Under the pieces are notes generated by a model that had not been told where the DNA came from, did no database searches, and worked only from the letters and a program-made list of their open reading frames with translations. This document shows, piece after piece, positions 52,788 to 61,469 of a stretch of 64,000 nt of DNA. Origin of the DNA: Planctomycetota bacterium (lineage in GTDB: Bacteria; Planctomycetota; Phycisphaerae; Phycisphaerales; UBA1924); NCBI GenBank assembly GCA_018242625.1, contig JAFEBO010000006.1, forward strand, positions 343,132 through 407,131, in the 5' to 3' direction. Each line of letters starts with the position of its first letter. Positions within the stretch are counted from its first letter, which is position 1. A program made the translations under genes and the position numbers.

Positions 52788-53405
52788 ATGATGACGGCAG
52801 TTGAACCATCCGCAGATGCCGGCCGCGCTTATTCCAACCGTTCGGTAAAGCCGATAGAGGATCCCATGCAGGTAGTTCCCCGCAAGGCCGCGCGCAAATG
52901 GGTCGTGGCGGCATGCGCGGCGGCCGCGCTTTTGGCTTCAGGATTAATTTTTTATCTCGGGCTCGGCGGACGCCACGGAATGCTCCGCGCTGTTCATGCG
53001 AACCCTGAACAGCTTGATCGTTCGAGACTGATTTTGATTGCAAAAGACCTTCGATCGGCTTTGGAGCGAAATTCAGAGGCGACGGTGGACGAAGTTGTCG
53101 CCGCCTCGTCGGCCGGTGTTTCCGGCGCGTACGCAACTCTGCGAGACACAGTGGCCATTGTTGTGAATCGCGACCGGGCGGCATGGAAGAATTTTGAAAA
53201 GACCGAAAGCAGTGAGTCGGAAGCGGTCCTTTATATGCATAGGCAGCGATTGCGTTCCGACGCAAAGAACCATGTCACGATTGTTCTGTCAACGGGCGGT
53301 GAAATTGAAGGAGACTTCACGCTCGCGGAATTGGATGCACTGCTTCCGTGGCGAAAAAATGGTGTGTGGTGGAGCAAGCAGCAGGATCTTCCGTGGTCGT
53401 TTTGA
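52788..53405 (+). CDS. Membrane-anchored protein of unknown function
   Basis: This encodes 205 residues. The cytoplasmic N-terminus of ~37 residues is followed by a membrane helix (WVVAACAAAALLASGLIFYLGLGG, about 38-61) and an outside domain of ~140 residues with alternating Ala and charged residues, ending WWSKQQDLPWSF. It shares topology with the preceding protein, 80 bases upstream, and possibly an operon. No family is recognised. Confidence 0.58.
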   Translation: MMTAVEPSADAGRAYSNRSVKPIEDPMQVVPRKAARKWVVAACAAAALLASGLIFYLGLGGRHGMLRAVHANPEQLDRSRLILIAKDLRSALERNSEATVDEVVAASSAGVSGAYATLRDTVAIVVNRDRAAWKNFEKTESSESEAVLYMHRQRLRSDAKNHVTIVLSTGGEIEGDFTLAELDALLPWRKNGVWWSKQQDLPWSF

Positions 53406-53984
53406 TTCGGGCGCGATTTTACAATAACAGCTTTTGCAAGTCAAATTGGGTGTACGTTTACGGCATTGGGCTGTGAAACAGCTTTTCCACTGCGCACTAC
53501 GCGGTTTTGGCGATAGGCTGGATGCAGCGCGGGCCAAGTTATCCGAAGCCACCTAGCTGCGCGTAATTGTCGGTATCGACTTCGAGACACACGGCGTTCT
53601 TGCTTGTTTGATTGCTGTAAAATTATCGTGCAATTTTAGTTGTCACACTTTGTGCGTTGAAGTGCTGCACATTTCAGTGCGGTCATCGAGCAGTGGGCTT
53701 GCCTTGTTGGCGCGGTGCACGCGGGCGCTTGCGCTTCGGGCTCGCGTCCGGGGGGAGCCCGCGGGATTCGTTAGTAACCAATGCAAGACCAGTTATGGGG
53801 ACCCAGGGCGGGTCCCATAAAGGCCAGGAGATGCGATGGTCGGGTACTTTGCCGGGAATTTGGGGGGAAACGTGTGCCGCGGGCGAGCCTTTGAGCATCT
53901 GCTTCGTAGAGTGAGTTGAAGCGCGAGCTTCCGGAGGTTTCCGCCCTCCGATATTGACTGGAAGAACTGGAGAGGGATTCGGCA
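53406..53984 (+). other. Long intergenic region with several inverted repeats
   Basis: This 579-base region has no gene. It is AT-rich at first. An inverted repeat TAAAATT/AATTTTA with a 7-base loop lies at 53618-53638. A strong hairpin lies at 53793-53820 (own entry). A small hairpin CGGAGG/CCTCCG lies at 53932-53950, in the leader of the next gene. No tRNA and no repeat unit was seen. Confidence 0.5.
53793..53820. repeat. Near-perfect hairpin
   Basis: TTATGGGGACCC and GGGTCCCATAA pair over 11 positions with a single bulged base, around the loop AGGGC. There is no T-run next to it. It stands in the middle of a long intergenic region and could be a structured RNA or a protein-binding site. 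Confidence 0.6.
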
Positions 53985-54695
53985 ATGAAAAATCGATCTT
54001 TTGTGCTTGCCGCTTTGGCGGCGGGTTTGGCTGTCTCTTCATTCGCGCAGGCGAGTGTGACGTTCACCGGCTCGGGGCTGAACCCTGAGGCGAACGCCAC
54101 AGGAGCCGGGAGCGCGAAGTTCACTATTTCGGGCAACACGCTGACGCTCGTGCTGACGAACCTGACCTCGCCCCGCAGCGCGGCGCAGGGCAATGCGCTG
54201 ACGGGCGTGACGTTCGACATCAACCCGGGCGCGCCGGTGCTGACGCTGACAAGCACGGCGTTGACTTCTGGCAGCGAGCTCTGGAGCTCGAAGACAACGT
54301 CGACGAGTGCGGCGTCGCTGAATGGATCGTGGACCAACGTGCTGGGCGCTTCGCCGCTCGGCGAGTACGGCGTGGCGACGACCGGCTTTAACGGTCGCTT
54401 CAACGGCGGCTCGATCAGCATGGGCAACGCCAGCCCGAACTACGGGATCGTTGCGGCCGCGACGTTCGATGGGACGAACACCCCCTCGTTCGGCGGCGCG
54501 CAGTATCCGTTTGTGCAGAACTCGCTGACGTTCACGTTCACGGGAGTGTCGGGAGTTCTGGAGTCGCAGATTTCGAACGTGAAGCTGCTGTTCGGCACCG
54601 ATGGCACGGGCGTGATCAACACGATTCCGTCGCCGGCGTCGCTCGCGCTCGCCGGCCTGGGCGGGCTTGTCGGGATTCGTCGCCGCCGCGCCTGA
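53985..54695 (+). CDS. Secreted protein with PEP-CTERM-like sorting tail
   Basis: This encodes 236 residues. The signal peptide is MKNRSFVLAALAAGLAVSSFAQA. The body (25-205) is Thr/Ser/Asn-rich, with strand phrases like FTISGNTLTLVLTNLTS. The C-terminus reads PSPASLALAGLGGLVGIRRRRA: a short proline motif, hydrophobic helix and arginine cluster, as in PEP-CTERM proteins recognised by exosortase-like enzymes. No dockerin is present. It is followed by its own terminator. The function is probably structural or exopolysaccharide-related, as for other PEP-CTERM proteins, but this is an inference. Confidence 0.8.
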   Translation: MKNRSFVLAALAAGLAVSSFAQASVTFTGSGLNPEANATGAGSAKFTISGNTLTLVLTNLTSPRSAAQGNALTGVTFDINPGAPVLTLTSTALTSGSELWSSKTTSTSAASLNGSWTNVLGASPLGEYGVATTGFNGRFNGGSISMGNASPNYGIVAAATFDGTNTPSFGGAQYPFVQNSLTFTFTGVSGVLESQISNVKLLFGTDGTGVINTIPSPASLALAGLGGLVGIRRRRA

Positions 54696-54711
54696 GATGA
54701 ATGAATGAACC

Positions 54712-54746
54712 GGGCCCGGGCGAGAGCTCGGGCCTGTTTGTTTTTT
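54712..54746 (+). terminator. Intrinsic terminator after the PEP-CTERM gene
   Basis: GGCCCGGGC (54713-54721), a GAGA tetraloop and GCTCGGGCC (54726-54734) form a 9-bp stem with one G-U pair, followed by TGTTTGTTTTTT. It lies 18 bases after the stop codon. Confidence 0.9.
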
Positions 54747-54782
54747 GCCGGGTCGAGAGGCCTTGTACGCTTGTGGTTATCT

Positions 54783-57122
54783 ATGAGCGACGAGACCAGG
54801 GCAGATCGGCCGACGGCGTCGATGGGATCGGGGGCGACGGCGGATACGGGGAACGTGGCGCCGGCGCGGGTCGTCGTGGGCGAGAAGCCTGGCGACACGA
54901 TCGGGCCGTACAAGCTTCTGGAGGTTCTGGGCGAGGGCGGGTTCGGCGTGGTCTGGCTGGGCGAGCGGCGCGAACCGATCGTGCAGCGCGTCGCCATCAA
55001 GGTCATCAAGCCGGGGATGGACACCAGGGCGGTGGTGGCGCGGTTCGAGCAGGAGCGCCAGGCTCTTGCCGTGATGGATCATCCCAACATCGCCAAGGTG
55101 CTGGACGCGGGGGCGACCGGGCAGGGGCGCCCGTACTTCGTCATGGAGTACGTGCGCGGCGAGCCGATCACGTCGTACTGCGACAGGCGCCGTCTCGGTG
55201 TGCGCCCGAGGCTCGAGCTGTTCCTCACGGTGTGCGATGCGGTGCAGCATGCGCACGCGAAGGGCATCATCCATCGCGACCTCAAGCCGAGCAACGTGCT
55301 GGTCTCGGCGGTCGAAACGGGCGAGGGCGTTTCGGACCCGGTCCGCAACGCGCTTGTGAAGGTGATCGACTTTGGCATCGCCAAGGCGCTGGTGCAAACC
55401 CTGACGGAGAAAACGCTCTTCACGGAGCAGGGGCAGATCCTGGGGACGCCCGAGTACATGTCGCCGGAGCAGGCGGGGAGCGGCATGGCGAACGACATCG
55501 ATACGCGGACCGACGTGTATTCGATGGGCGTGATGCTGTACGAACTGCTCACGGGGATGCTGCCGTTTGATCCGCGCGAGCTTCGGAGCAGGGGCTTTGA
55601 GGAGATCAGGCGGGTGATCCGCGAGGTGGATCCGCCCAATCCGAGCACGCGGCTCTCGACGCTGGCATCGACGCGGACGGGCGATGCGACCGAGCTCGCG
55701 GTCTCGCGTTCGACGCGCGTGGAGGATCTGCGGAAGTTGCTCAAGTCCGAGCTTGAGTGGATACCGCTCAAGGCGATGCGGAAAGAGAGGGAGCTGCGGT
55801 ATCAGTCGCCGCGCGAGCTGGGGCTCGACATCCGGAACTACCTGGAGAATCGGGCGCTGATCGCGGGGCCCGAATCGGGGATGTACCGGGCGCGGAAGTT
55901 TGTGCGGAAGCACCGGGTTGGGGTGAGCGTGGCGGCGGGGATGGGCGCGATGCTGGCGGCGGCGACCGTGGTGAGCGTGGCGTTTGGGGTGAGCGAGGCG
56001 CGGGCGCGGCATCGTGCGGAGGTGGAGCGCCGGACGGCGGAGGCCGTGAACCGGTTCTTGAACGAGGACCTGCTGCAGTCGGCGGATCCGGAACTGGGCG
56101 GGATCCAGATGGCGGTGGTGGATCTTCTGGGCCCGGCGGCGGAGCGCGTGGACGAGACGCTGAAAGACCAGCCGGAAGTTCGGGCGCGGGTCAAGCGGAC
56201 GCTCGGCGAGAGTTACCTTGCGCTCGGAGAGCCGGCGACGGCGCTCAAGCTGCTGGAGGACTCGCTGAAGGAAGGGGCCGACAGCGCGTTCGAGGCGGAG
56301 GTGAGCGCCAAGATCGCGGAGGCCAGGTTCCGCAACGCGGGCGGTCAGGAGACCGTGCGGTTTGTGCGGGGGCAGATGGAGGAGGCGGAGAAGAAGTTCG
56401 GGCCGCGGGACGAGCGGACGATGAACCTGCGCAACCAGCTTGGCGGCGCGCTCAAGGCCGAGGGGGAGTACGACGAGGCGGAGAAGGAATATCGGCGGGT
56501 GCTGGCGGATCGGTTGGCGGTGAAGGGGGAGAAGAACGTTGATGTGCTGATCACGCGGCACAACCTGAATCTGATCGGGCTGAGGCGGGCGCGGATGATG
56601 CGCGGTGCGGGCGACAAGGAGGGCGCGCAGAAGCTGTTTGAAGAGACGCTCGCCGAGCGCCGGGCGATCACGGCGGATACACGGGCGGCGCTCGGGGCCG
56701 ATCATCCGCAGACACTGGCCACCTGGTCGGAAGAGGTGGCGCTGACCGCCGAAGCCGGGAAACCGGAAGAGGCGATCGTGCAGTACCCGGCGGTGATCGA
56801 GGCGCTGCGTGGTCGGCTGGGAGTCGGGCACTGGCGGACGCTGGAGGTGACCGCGCGTTACGGGGCGGCGCTCAACCGGGCGGGAAAGAACGCGGAAGCG
56901 ATCGATCAGCTCACGATCGCGCTCGAGGGGTATCGCTTTGTTCGGGGGCCGACCTTCGGCGACACGCTGGCGATCACCGATGTGCTGGTGTCGTGCTTAA
57001 AAAAGGATGGAAGAAAAGAAAAGGCGGAGTGGCTGCTGGTGCGTGCCGCGGAGGATGCGAAGGGGGATGCGGAACTGGAGAAGTTGAGGAGGGGGAAATT
57101 GGAGGAGTTGAGGGGCGGCTGA
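54783..57122 (+). CDS. Receptor-like Ser/Thr protein kinase with TPR-like C-terminus
   Basis: This encodes 779 residues; ATG 54783 (MSDETRADRP) is preferred to the upstream ATG at 54705, which overlaps the terminator. Kinase features: glycine loop GEGGFGVVW at about 49-58, Lys73, HRDLKPSN with Asp166, DFG at 196-198, GTPEYMSPEQ at 221-230. One membrane helix lies at about 380-402, then an outside part of ~370 residues with TPR-like helical pairs. The repeats (AEGEYDEAEKEYRRVL, NAEAIDQLTIALEGYR) resemble those in other planctomycete kinases. It phosphorylates proteins in the cytoplasm in response to an outside signal, as inferred from topology. Confidence 0.9.
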   Translation: MSDETRADRPTASMGSGATADTGNVAPARVVVGEKPGDTIGPYKLLEVLGEGGFGVVWLGERREPIVQRVAIKVIKPGMDTRAVVARFEQERQALAVMDHPNIAKVLDAGATGQGRPYFVMEYVRGEPITSYCDRRRLGVRPRLELFLTVCDAVQHAHAKGIIHRDLKPSNVLVSAVETGEGVSDPVRNALVKVIDFGIAKALVQTLTEKTLFTEQGQILGTPEYMSPEQAGSGMANDIDTRTDVYSMGVMLYELLTGMLPFDPRELRSRGFEEIRRVIREVDPPNPSTRLSTLASTRTGDATELAVSRSTRVEDLRKLLKSELEWIPLKAMRKERELRYQSPRELGLDIRNYLENRALIAGPESGMYRARKFVRKHRVGVSVAAGMGAMLAAATVVSVAFGVSEARARHRAEVERRTAEAVNRFLNEDLLQSADPELGGIQMAVVDLLGPAAERVDETLKDQPEVRARVKRTLGESYLALGEPATALKLLEDSLKEGADSAFEAEVSAKIAEARFRNAGGQETVRFVRGQMEEAEKKFGPRDERTMNLRNQLGGALKAEGEYDEAEKEYRRVLADRLAVKGEKNVDVLITRHNLNLIGLRRARMMRGAGDKEGAQKLFEETLAERRAITADTRAALGADHPQTLATWSEEVALTAEAGKPEEAIVQYPAVIEALRGRLGVGHWRTLEVTARYGAALNRAGKNAEAIDQLTIALEGYRFVRGPTFGDTLAITDVLVSCLKKDGRKEKAEWLLVRAAEDAKGDAELEKLRRGKLEELRGG

Positions 57123-57126
57123 ATGT

Positions 57127-60100
57127 TCATGGGGCTTTCGGCGGGTTCTTGAGAGAAGCGGCGGCGGCGGGGCTGCTTTCGTAGAGGAAAGTCCTGTTGT
57201 CGTGGCCGCCGGTGGCGAGGTAGCGGCCGTCCGGGCTCCATGCCAGGCACACGACGCTGCCGGTGTGGTTGCGAAGCTGAAGGAGTTCGTCGCCGGTGGG
57301 CAGTTCGAAGATGTGTGTGATGCGGTCCTGGGCGCCGACGGCGAGGCGGCGGCCGTCGGGGCTGAAAGCGAGCGACCAGACGTGGCCGCCGACGTTGGGG
57401 ATGTGGAGGGAGGGAGCAAGAGTTCTGGAATCGGCGATGGTGACGGCGTCCGGGGCATCGCAATAGGCGAGAGAGCGTCCGTCGGAGCTGAACGCCACGC
57501 CGTGGCCGTGGGGGCCGGGGCCGTGGATTTGTGCGATGAGCTTGCAGGAGTTGGTGTCGTGCAGGCTGATGATTCCGGTGATGGAAGCGCAGAGGAGTCG
57601 GGAGCCGTCGGGCGAGAACTGCGGCCGAAGATTCCCGATTGGATCGCCGGCGAGAGTGCCCAGGCGTTTGCCGTCGCTGATGCGCAGGATGGCGATGTTG
57701 CCCTGGGCTTCGGAAATGGCGAGCAGCCTGCCATCGGGACTCGCGAAGATGCCTTCGGTGAAGTCGACTGGCGCGCGCCAGAGCGTTTCCCTGGTGGCGA
57801 GCGATTCCAGAACGACGGTCTGGCGGTCGGGGCAGAAGGCGCGGGCGGCCGAGCCCGGGAGGATGCACATGTCGAGTGCATCGGGGGAAGTCAGACTTGG
57901 CGGGTCTCCGGACTGAGGATCGAACCGGGCGAAGGCGTGCTTGCTGGTGGCGAGGAGCTGGCCGGGCTGGGACTGAAAGATGATCTGCCGGATGTATTCG
58001 CCGGAGCGGCCGAGCGAGAGCTGGCGGATGGGGCCGAGTGCGCGGAGATCCCAGGTGCGGACGCGGCCGGCTTCGTCCAGAGAGAGAACGGTGGTTTGAG
58101 ATGGGCACTGGTCAAAGGCCGCGGCGAATGTGGGATGTTCGTGGCCCAGGAGTGTCGCGAGGAGCTCGCCGGTCTTTGCGTTCCAGAGACGGATGGTCCG
58201 GTCGATGGAGGAGGTGAGGACGCGTTCGCCGGCGCGATCGAAGACGGCGCTGTGGACGCGCTGGGCGTGGCCGCGGAGTTCGGCGCGGACGGAACCGGAC
58301 GCGAGATCGATGATCTGTGTGAACGTGCCGCAGATGACGGCGGCGGATGACCCGTCGGGCGAAACGGTGACACCTCCGGGCTCGAAACGGCTGTAGCGCT
58401 GGATCGGAATGTCGGCGGCGGAGGTCCATGTTGCGGTGTCGATGATCCGGAGATGGGATACATCGCACCAGAGGAAGCGTTTGCCGTCGGGAGTGAAGTC
58501 GGGGTGGAAGACCCATCCCTCGGAGGGTTGGGAGAAGAGCCGCTTGCCGCTCTCGAGGCTGAAGACCTCGACGCCCTGCATGTTGGACCAGGAGACGGCC
58601 AGACAGGAGCGATCGGGGCTGAATGCGCTGGCGAGCGGGAAAGCGCCCGGCGCGTTGTCGAATCGGGTGAGGACGCGCCGGGAGAGCGGATCGAGGACTG
58701 TGACGCCGGTGTCCTGCGGCAGGGCGGCGAGGCGATCATCTGAACTCCATTCGATACGGCCGACGATCTTGAGATCGGGCCAATCGGACTGGATGGATCG
58801 TGTGCGGGCATCGAGAAAGCGGACGCCGGACGGGTCGGAAGCGACGGCGATCGAGCGGCCTGATTGAGAGCAGATAGCAGAGATGGGGTCCTTTGAGAGG
58901 TCCCATTGATCGCGGCTTGTGTCGGCAAGGGCGCTCAGGTAGTTCCATTCCCAATCCCGGCGATCGGCGGGGATCGCCTGCAAACGGCGGACGGCGGAGC
59001 CGCCGTCGCCCAGCCGGATGAAGGAGTCGGCCGCGGTGAGATTGGCGAGGCGGGCGACGCGGTCGGCCTCGCGGCGTGCGGCATGTTCTCTGGCGAGGCC
59101 GAAGGAGATGCCCAGGAGTCCGGCGAGGATCCCGATGAGCGTGGCGGCGGCGAGTGCGCTGACAACGGGGCGGCGTTTCAGGAGCATGCTCGCCAGGTAC
59201 ACGAGCGAGTGGGGGCGTGCGGCGATCGGTTCGCTGGCGAGGACGCGGCGCAGGTCGGAGGCGAGTTCGGAGGCGGACTGATAGCGATCGGCGGGATTGC
59301 GCTCGAGCGCTTTGAGCACGACACGGGCGGCGTCGCGTGGTATGAGCGGGTTGCGGGCGCGTGGGTCGGGCGCGTTCTGCTCGCAGATAGCGCGGATCGT
59401 GGCGGCCACGGAGTCGTCCTGTCCGGCGTGCGGCGGTGAGCCTGTGAGCGCTTCAAAGAGCACAACGCCGAGTGCGTAGACATCGCTGCGGGTATCGACG
59501 GGACCGATGCGCGTGTCGCACTGCTCGGGGCTCATGTACCTGGGGGAGCCGAGGAGTGAGCCCTCGGTGGTGCGTGCCGGGGCGGAGGTGTCCGCGATGG
59601 CGCGGGCGATACCAAAGTCGATGATCTTGGGTTCGCCGCGGGAATTGATGAGGATGTTGGCGGGCTTGAGATCGCGATGGATGAAACCCTGCTGGTGACC
59701 GAAGTGCACCGCGTCGGCGACTTGGGCGAAGAGTTTCAGGGTGTGGTGGACCGGGGCGTGGAGGCAGGCCTGCACGATGGTGCGTGCGTCCTCGACCAGT
59801 TCGATCGCGATCCATGGGAGCGATCGGATATCGCCGAGGACGCCGCCCGCGAGGAGCGGATCGAGTCCGGAGAAGGTGAGGGGGTGTGAACCGGCGGCGA
59901 TGACCTGAGCGATTGCGGGATGGCGGAGCCTGGCGAGGATGGATGCTTCTTCGACGAAGCGGCGACGTGCGTCCGGAGAAGCGGACCAGGACTGGAGGAT
60001 CTTGAAGGCGACGCGGCGGCGGACGGAGAGCTGCTCGGCTTCGAAGACGGTGCTGATGCCGCCTTTTCCCAGCGGCCTGATCAGCCGGTATTCATCGATC

Positions 60101-60351
60101 GTGGTGCGGACGTCGGGGCCGGCGCTGGTCGGAGCGGCCCTGCTGTCGAAGGCGGCCTGCTGGAACCAGAGTGCGGGATCGATATCGAGGGGGGAGCTGG
60201 CGGCGAGAGACTCAAGGAGCGCGGCGACCTGAAGTCGGAGGGGCTCATCATCCGGGCAGCGGGAGATAAGAAAGGCGGGCCGCTCCTGGGGCGCGCGTTC
60301 CATGGCCGCGTCGAACAGCTCTCGCAGTCGCTGGGCGCGGGTGGGTTGCAT
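57127..60351 (-). CDS. Receptor-like Ser/Thr protein kinase with WD40 repeats
   Basis: This encodes 1074 residues. An N-terminal segment LRELFDAAMERAPQERPAFL and VAALLESL is typical of planctomycete kinases. The kinase domain has GKGGISTVF (95-103), Lys117, HRDLKPAN with Asp227, DFG at 245-247 and GSPRYMSPEQ at 268-277. A membrane helix lies at about 394-418. The rest has about a dozen WD40-like repeats (VHSAVFDRAGERVLTSS, VWSLAFSPDGRRLAVGA, VVCLAWSPDGRYLATGG) that could form one or two propellers outside. Its stop is four bases from that of the preceding convergent kinase. It is the usual partner of the ECF sigma factor family encoded at 62871. Confidence 0.9.
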   Translation of the reverse strand: MQPTRAQRLRELFDAAMERAPQERPAFLISRCPDDEPLRLQVAALLESLAASSPLDIDPALWFQQAAFDSRAAPTSAGPDVRTTIDEYRLIRPLGKGGISTVFEAEQLSVRRRVAFKILQSWSASPDARRRFVEEASILARLRHPAIAQVIAAGSHPLTFSGLDPLLAGGVLGDIRSLPWIAIELVEDARTIVQACLHAPVHHTLKLFAQVADAVHFGHQQGFIHRDLKPANILINSRGEPKIIDFGIARAIADTSAPARTTEGSLLGSPRYMSPEQCDTRIGPVDTRSDVYALGVVLFEALTGSPPHAGQDDSVAATIRAICEQNAPDPRARNPLIPRDAARVVLKALERNPADRYQSASELASDLRRVLASEPIAARPHSLVYLASMLLKRRPVVSALAAATLIGILAGLLGISFGLAREHAARREADRVARLANLTAADSFIRLGDGGSAVRRLQAIPADRRDWEWNYLSALADTSRDQWDLSKDPISAICSQSGRSIAVASDPSGVRFLDARTRSIQSDWPDLKIVGRIEWSSDDRLAALPQDTGVTVLDPLSRRVLTRFDNAPGAFPLASAFSPDRSCLAVSWSNMQGVEVFSLESGKRLFSQPSEGWVFHPDFTPDGKRFLWCDVSHLRIIDTATWTSAADIPIQRYSRFEPGGVTVSPDGSSAAVICGTFTQIIDLASGSVRAELRGHAQRVHSAVFDRAGERVLTSSIDRTIRLWNAKTGELLATLLGHEHPTFAAAFDQCPSQTTVLSLDEAGRVRTWDLRALGPIRQLSLGRSGEYIRQIIFQSQPGQLLATSKHAFARFDPQSGDPPSLTSPDALDMCILPGSAARAFCPDRQTVVLESLATRETLWRAPVDFTEGIFASPDGRLLAISEAQGNIAILRISDGKRLGTLAGDPIGNLRPQFSPDGSRLLCASITGIISLHDTNSCKLIAQIHGPGPHGHGVAFSSDGRSLAYCDAPDAVTIADSRTLAPSLHIPNVGGHVWSLAFSPDGRRLAVGAQDRITHIFELPTGDELLQLRNHTGSVVCLAWSPDGRYLATGGHDNRTFLYESSPAAAASLKNPPKAP

Positions 60352-60514
60352 GAGGCGGGCAGTCTAGAGCATGGGGGCGGTGAGGCGTGGGCGCGCCGGG
60401 GGATTGAAAATATTTTTGAGAGGCGTGCCCGGGGCGAGGGGGTTTTGTCGCCTTTGGCTCTGGAGAGAGACACGTTACACGTGCCCGCCGGTGAGGCGGG
60501 AATGGAGGTGTCTC

Positions 60515-61423
60515 GTGCGCGTTCTTTCAAAGAGTGTTGTGTACTTTACGGTTGCGGTGGCGTGCGGCACGTGCGGTGCCGCGCGTGCGGATGTGTTTAC
60601 GTATACGTATTACCCGTCGGACGGGGTGATCGATACGGCGGTGCCGACGGACTTTGCGGTGATCGGTTACTCGGGCGGGCGGTACAACGAGGACACGCTG
60701 GCGCGTGAGTTCACCGGGGCTTCGTCCCCGACAGTTCAGTTCGCGGACGGCGCGGTGATCGCGAGCGCGGAGATTTTCAATCACAGCGTGGTGAACGCCA
60801 CGGGCGGCGCGTGGACGGCGGACCTGTACGACCACTCCACTCTGAATGTCCTGGGAGGGGTGAATGGGATCGGGCAGAGCGCGCTGGGCTTTGAGTCGTC
60901 GGTCATCAATGTTCACGGCGGGAGGATGGGGTACATCGGCGGGCAGGGCGCGGCGGTGAATGTGTACGGCGGCGCGGTGGGGACGCTCGAAGCGAATTCA
61001 CGGACCACCTTCATGGGGGACAACCTGGGGAGCTGCATCGCGGAGGTCTACGGCGGACTCTTTGAAGCCGGCGGCAACCTTTCGGCGCTCAATGACGGCG
61101 TCCTCAACTTGCGGGGCGGGACCATCCAGTCCGACTTTGTGCGGGCGGCCGAGGGTGGCACGCTGAACATCTACGGGACGAACCTTACTGCGACGCTTCT
61201 GGACGGGCGTGGCGCGAATGGTTACAGCATCTACAAATTGTCGGGGCTGCTGGCGGATGGGAGTTCGATCGATGGTCTTGAGATGCTGATCCGCAACGAC
61301 GGGGTGACCTATGGGCACTCGACGTTCAACCTGATCGAAGTTCCGGCGCCGGCGGCCGGAGGGCTGCTCGTGGCGGCGGGGTTGTTCGCATCGCGGAGGC
61401 GGCGCGGCGGGCCGGGCCGGTGA
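60515..61423 (+). CDS. Secreted protein with PEP-CTERM-like sorting tail
   Basis: This encodes 302 residues from a GTG at 60515, chosen because GGAGG lies six bases upstream and the signal peptide SVVYFTVAVACGTCGAARA follows; the longer frame to 60371 has no coding features. The body has short repeats of HGGRMGYIGGQGAAVNVYGGAVG, as in beta-helix or autotransporter-like exported proteins. The C-terminus VPAPAAGGLLVAAGLFASRRRR fits a PEP-CTERM-type tail. It lies on the plus strand between a kinase and an ECF sigma factor, both on the minus strand. Confidence 0.8.
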   Translation: MRVLSKSVVYFTVAVACGTCGAARADVFTYTYYPSDGVIDTAVPTDFAVIGYSGGRYNEDTLAREFTGASSPTVQFADGAVIASAEIFNHSVVNATGGAWTADLYDHSTLNVLGGVNGIGQSALGFESSVINVHGGRMGYIGGQGAAVNVYGGAVGTLEANSRTTFMGDNLGSCIAEVYGGLFEAGGNLSALNDGVLNLRGGTIQSDFVRAAEGGTLNIYGTNLTATLLDGRGANGYSIYKLSGLLADGSSIDGLEMLIRNDGVTYGHSTFNLIEVPAPAAGGLLVAAGLFASRRRRGGPGR

Positions 61424-61469
61424 CCGTGGTTTGGGGGCGGGCTTGGGGTGCGTGTTGGAGGGAGTTGCT

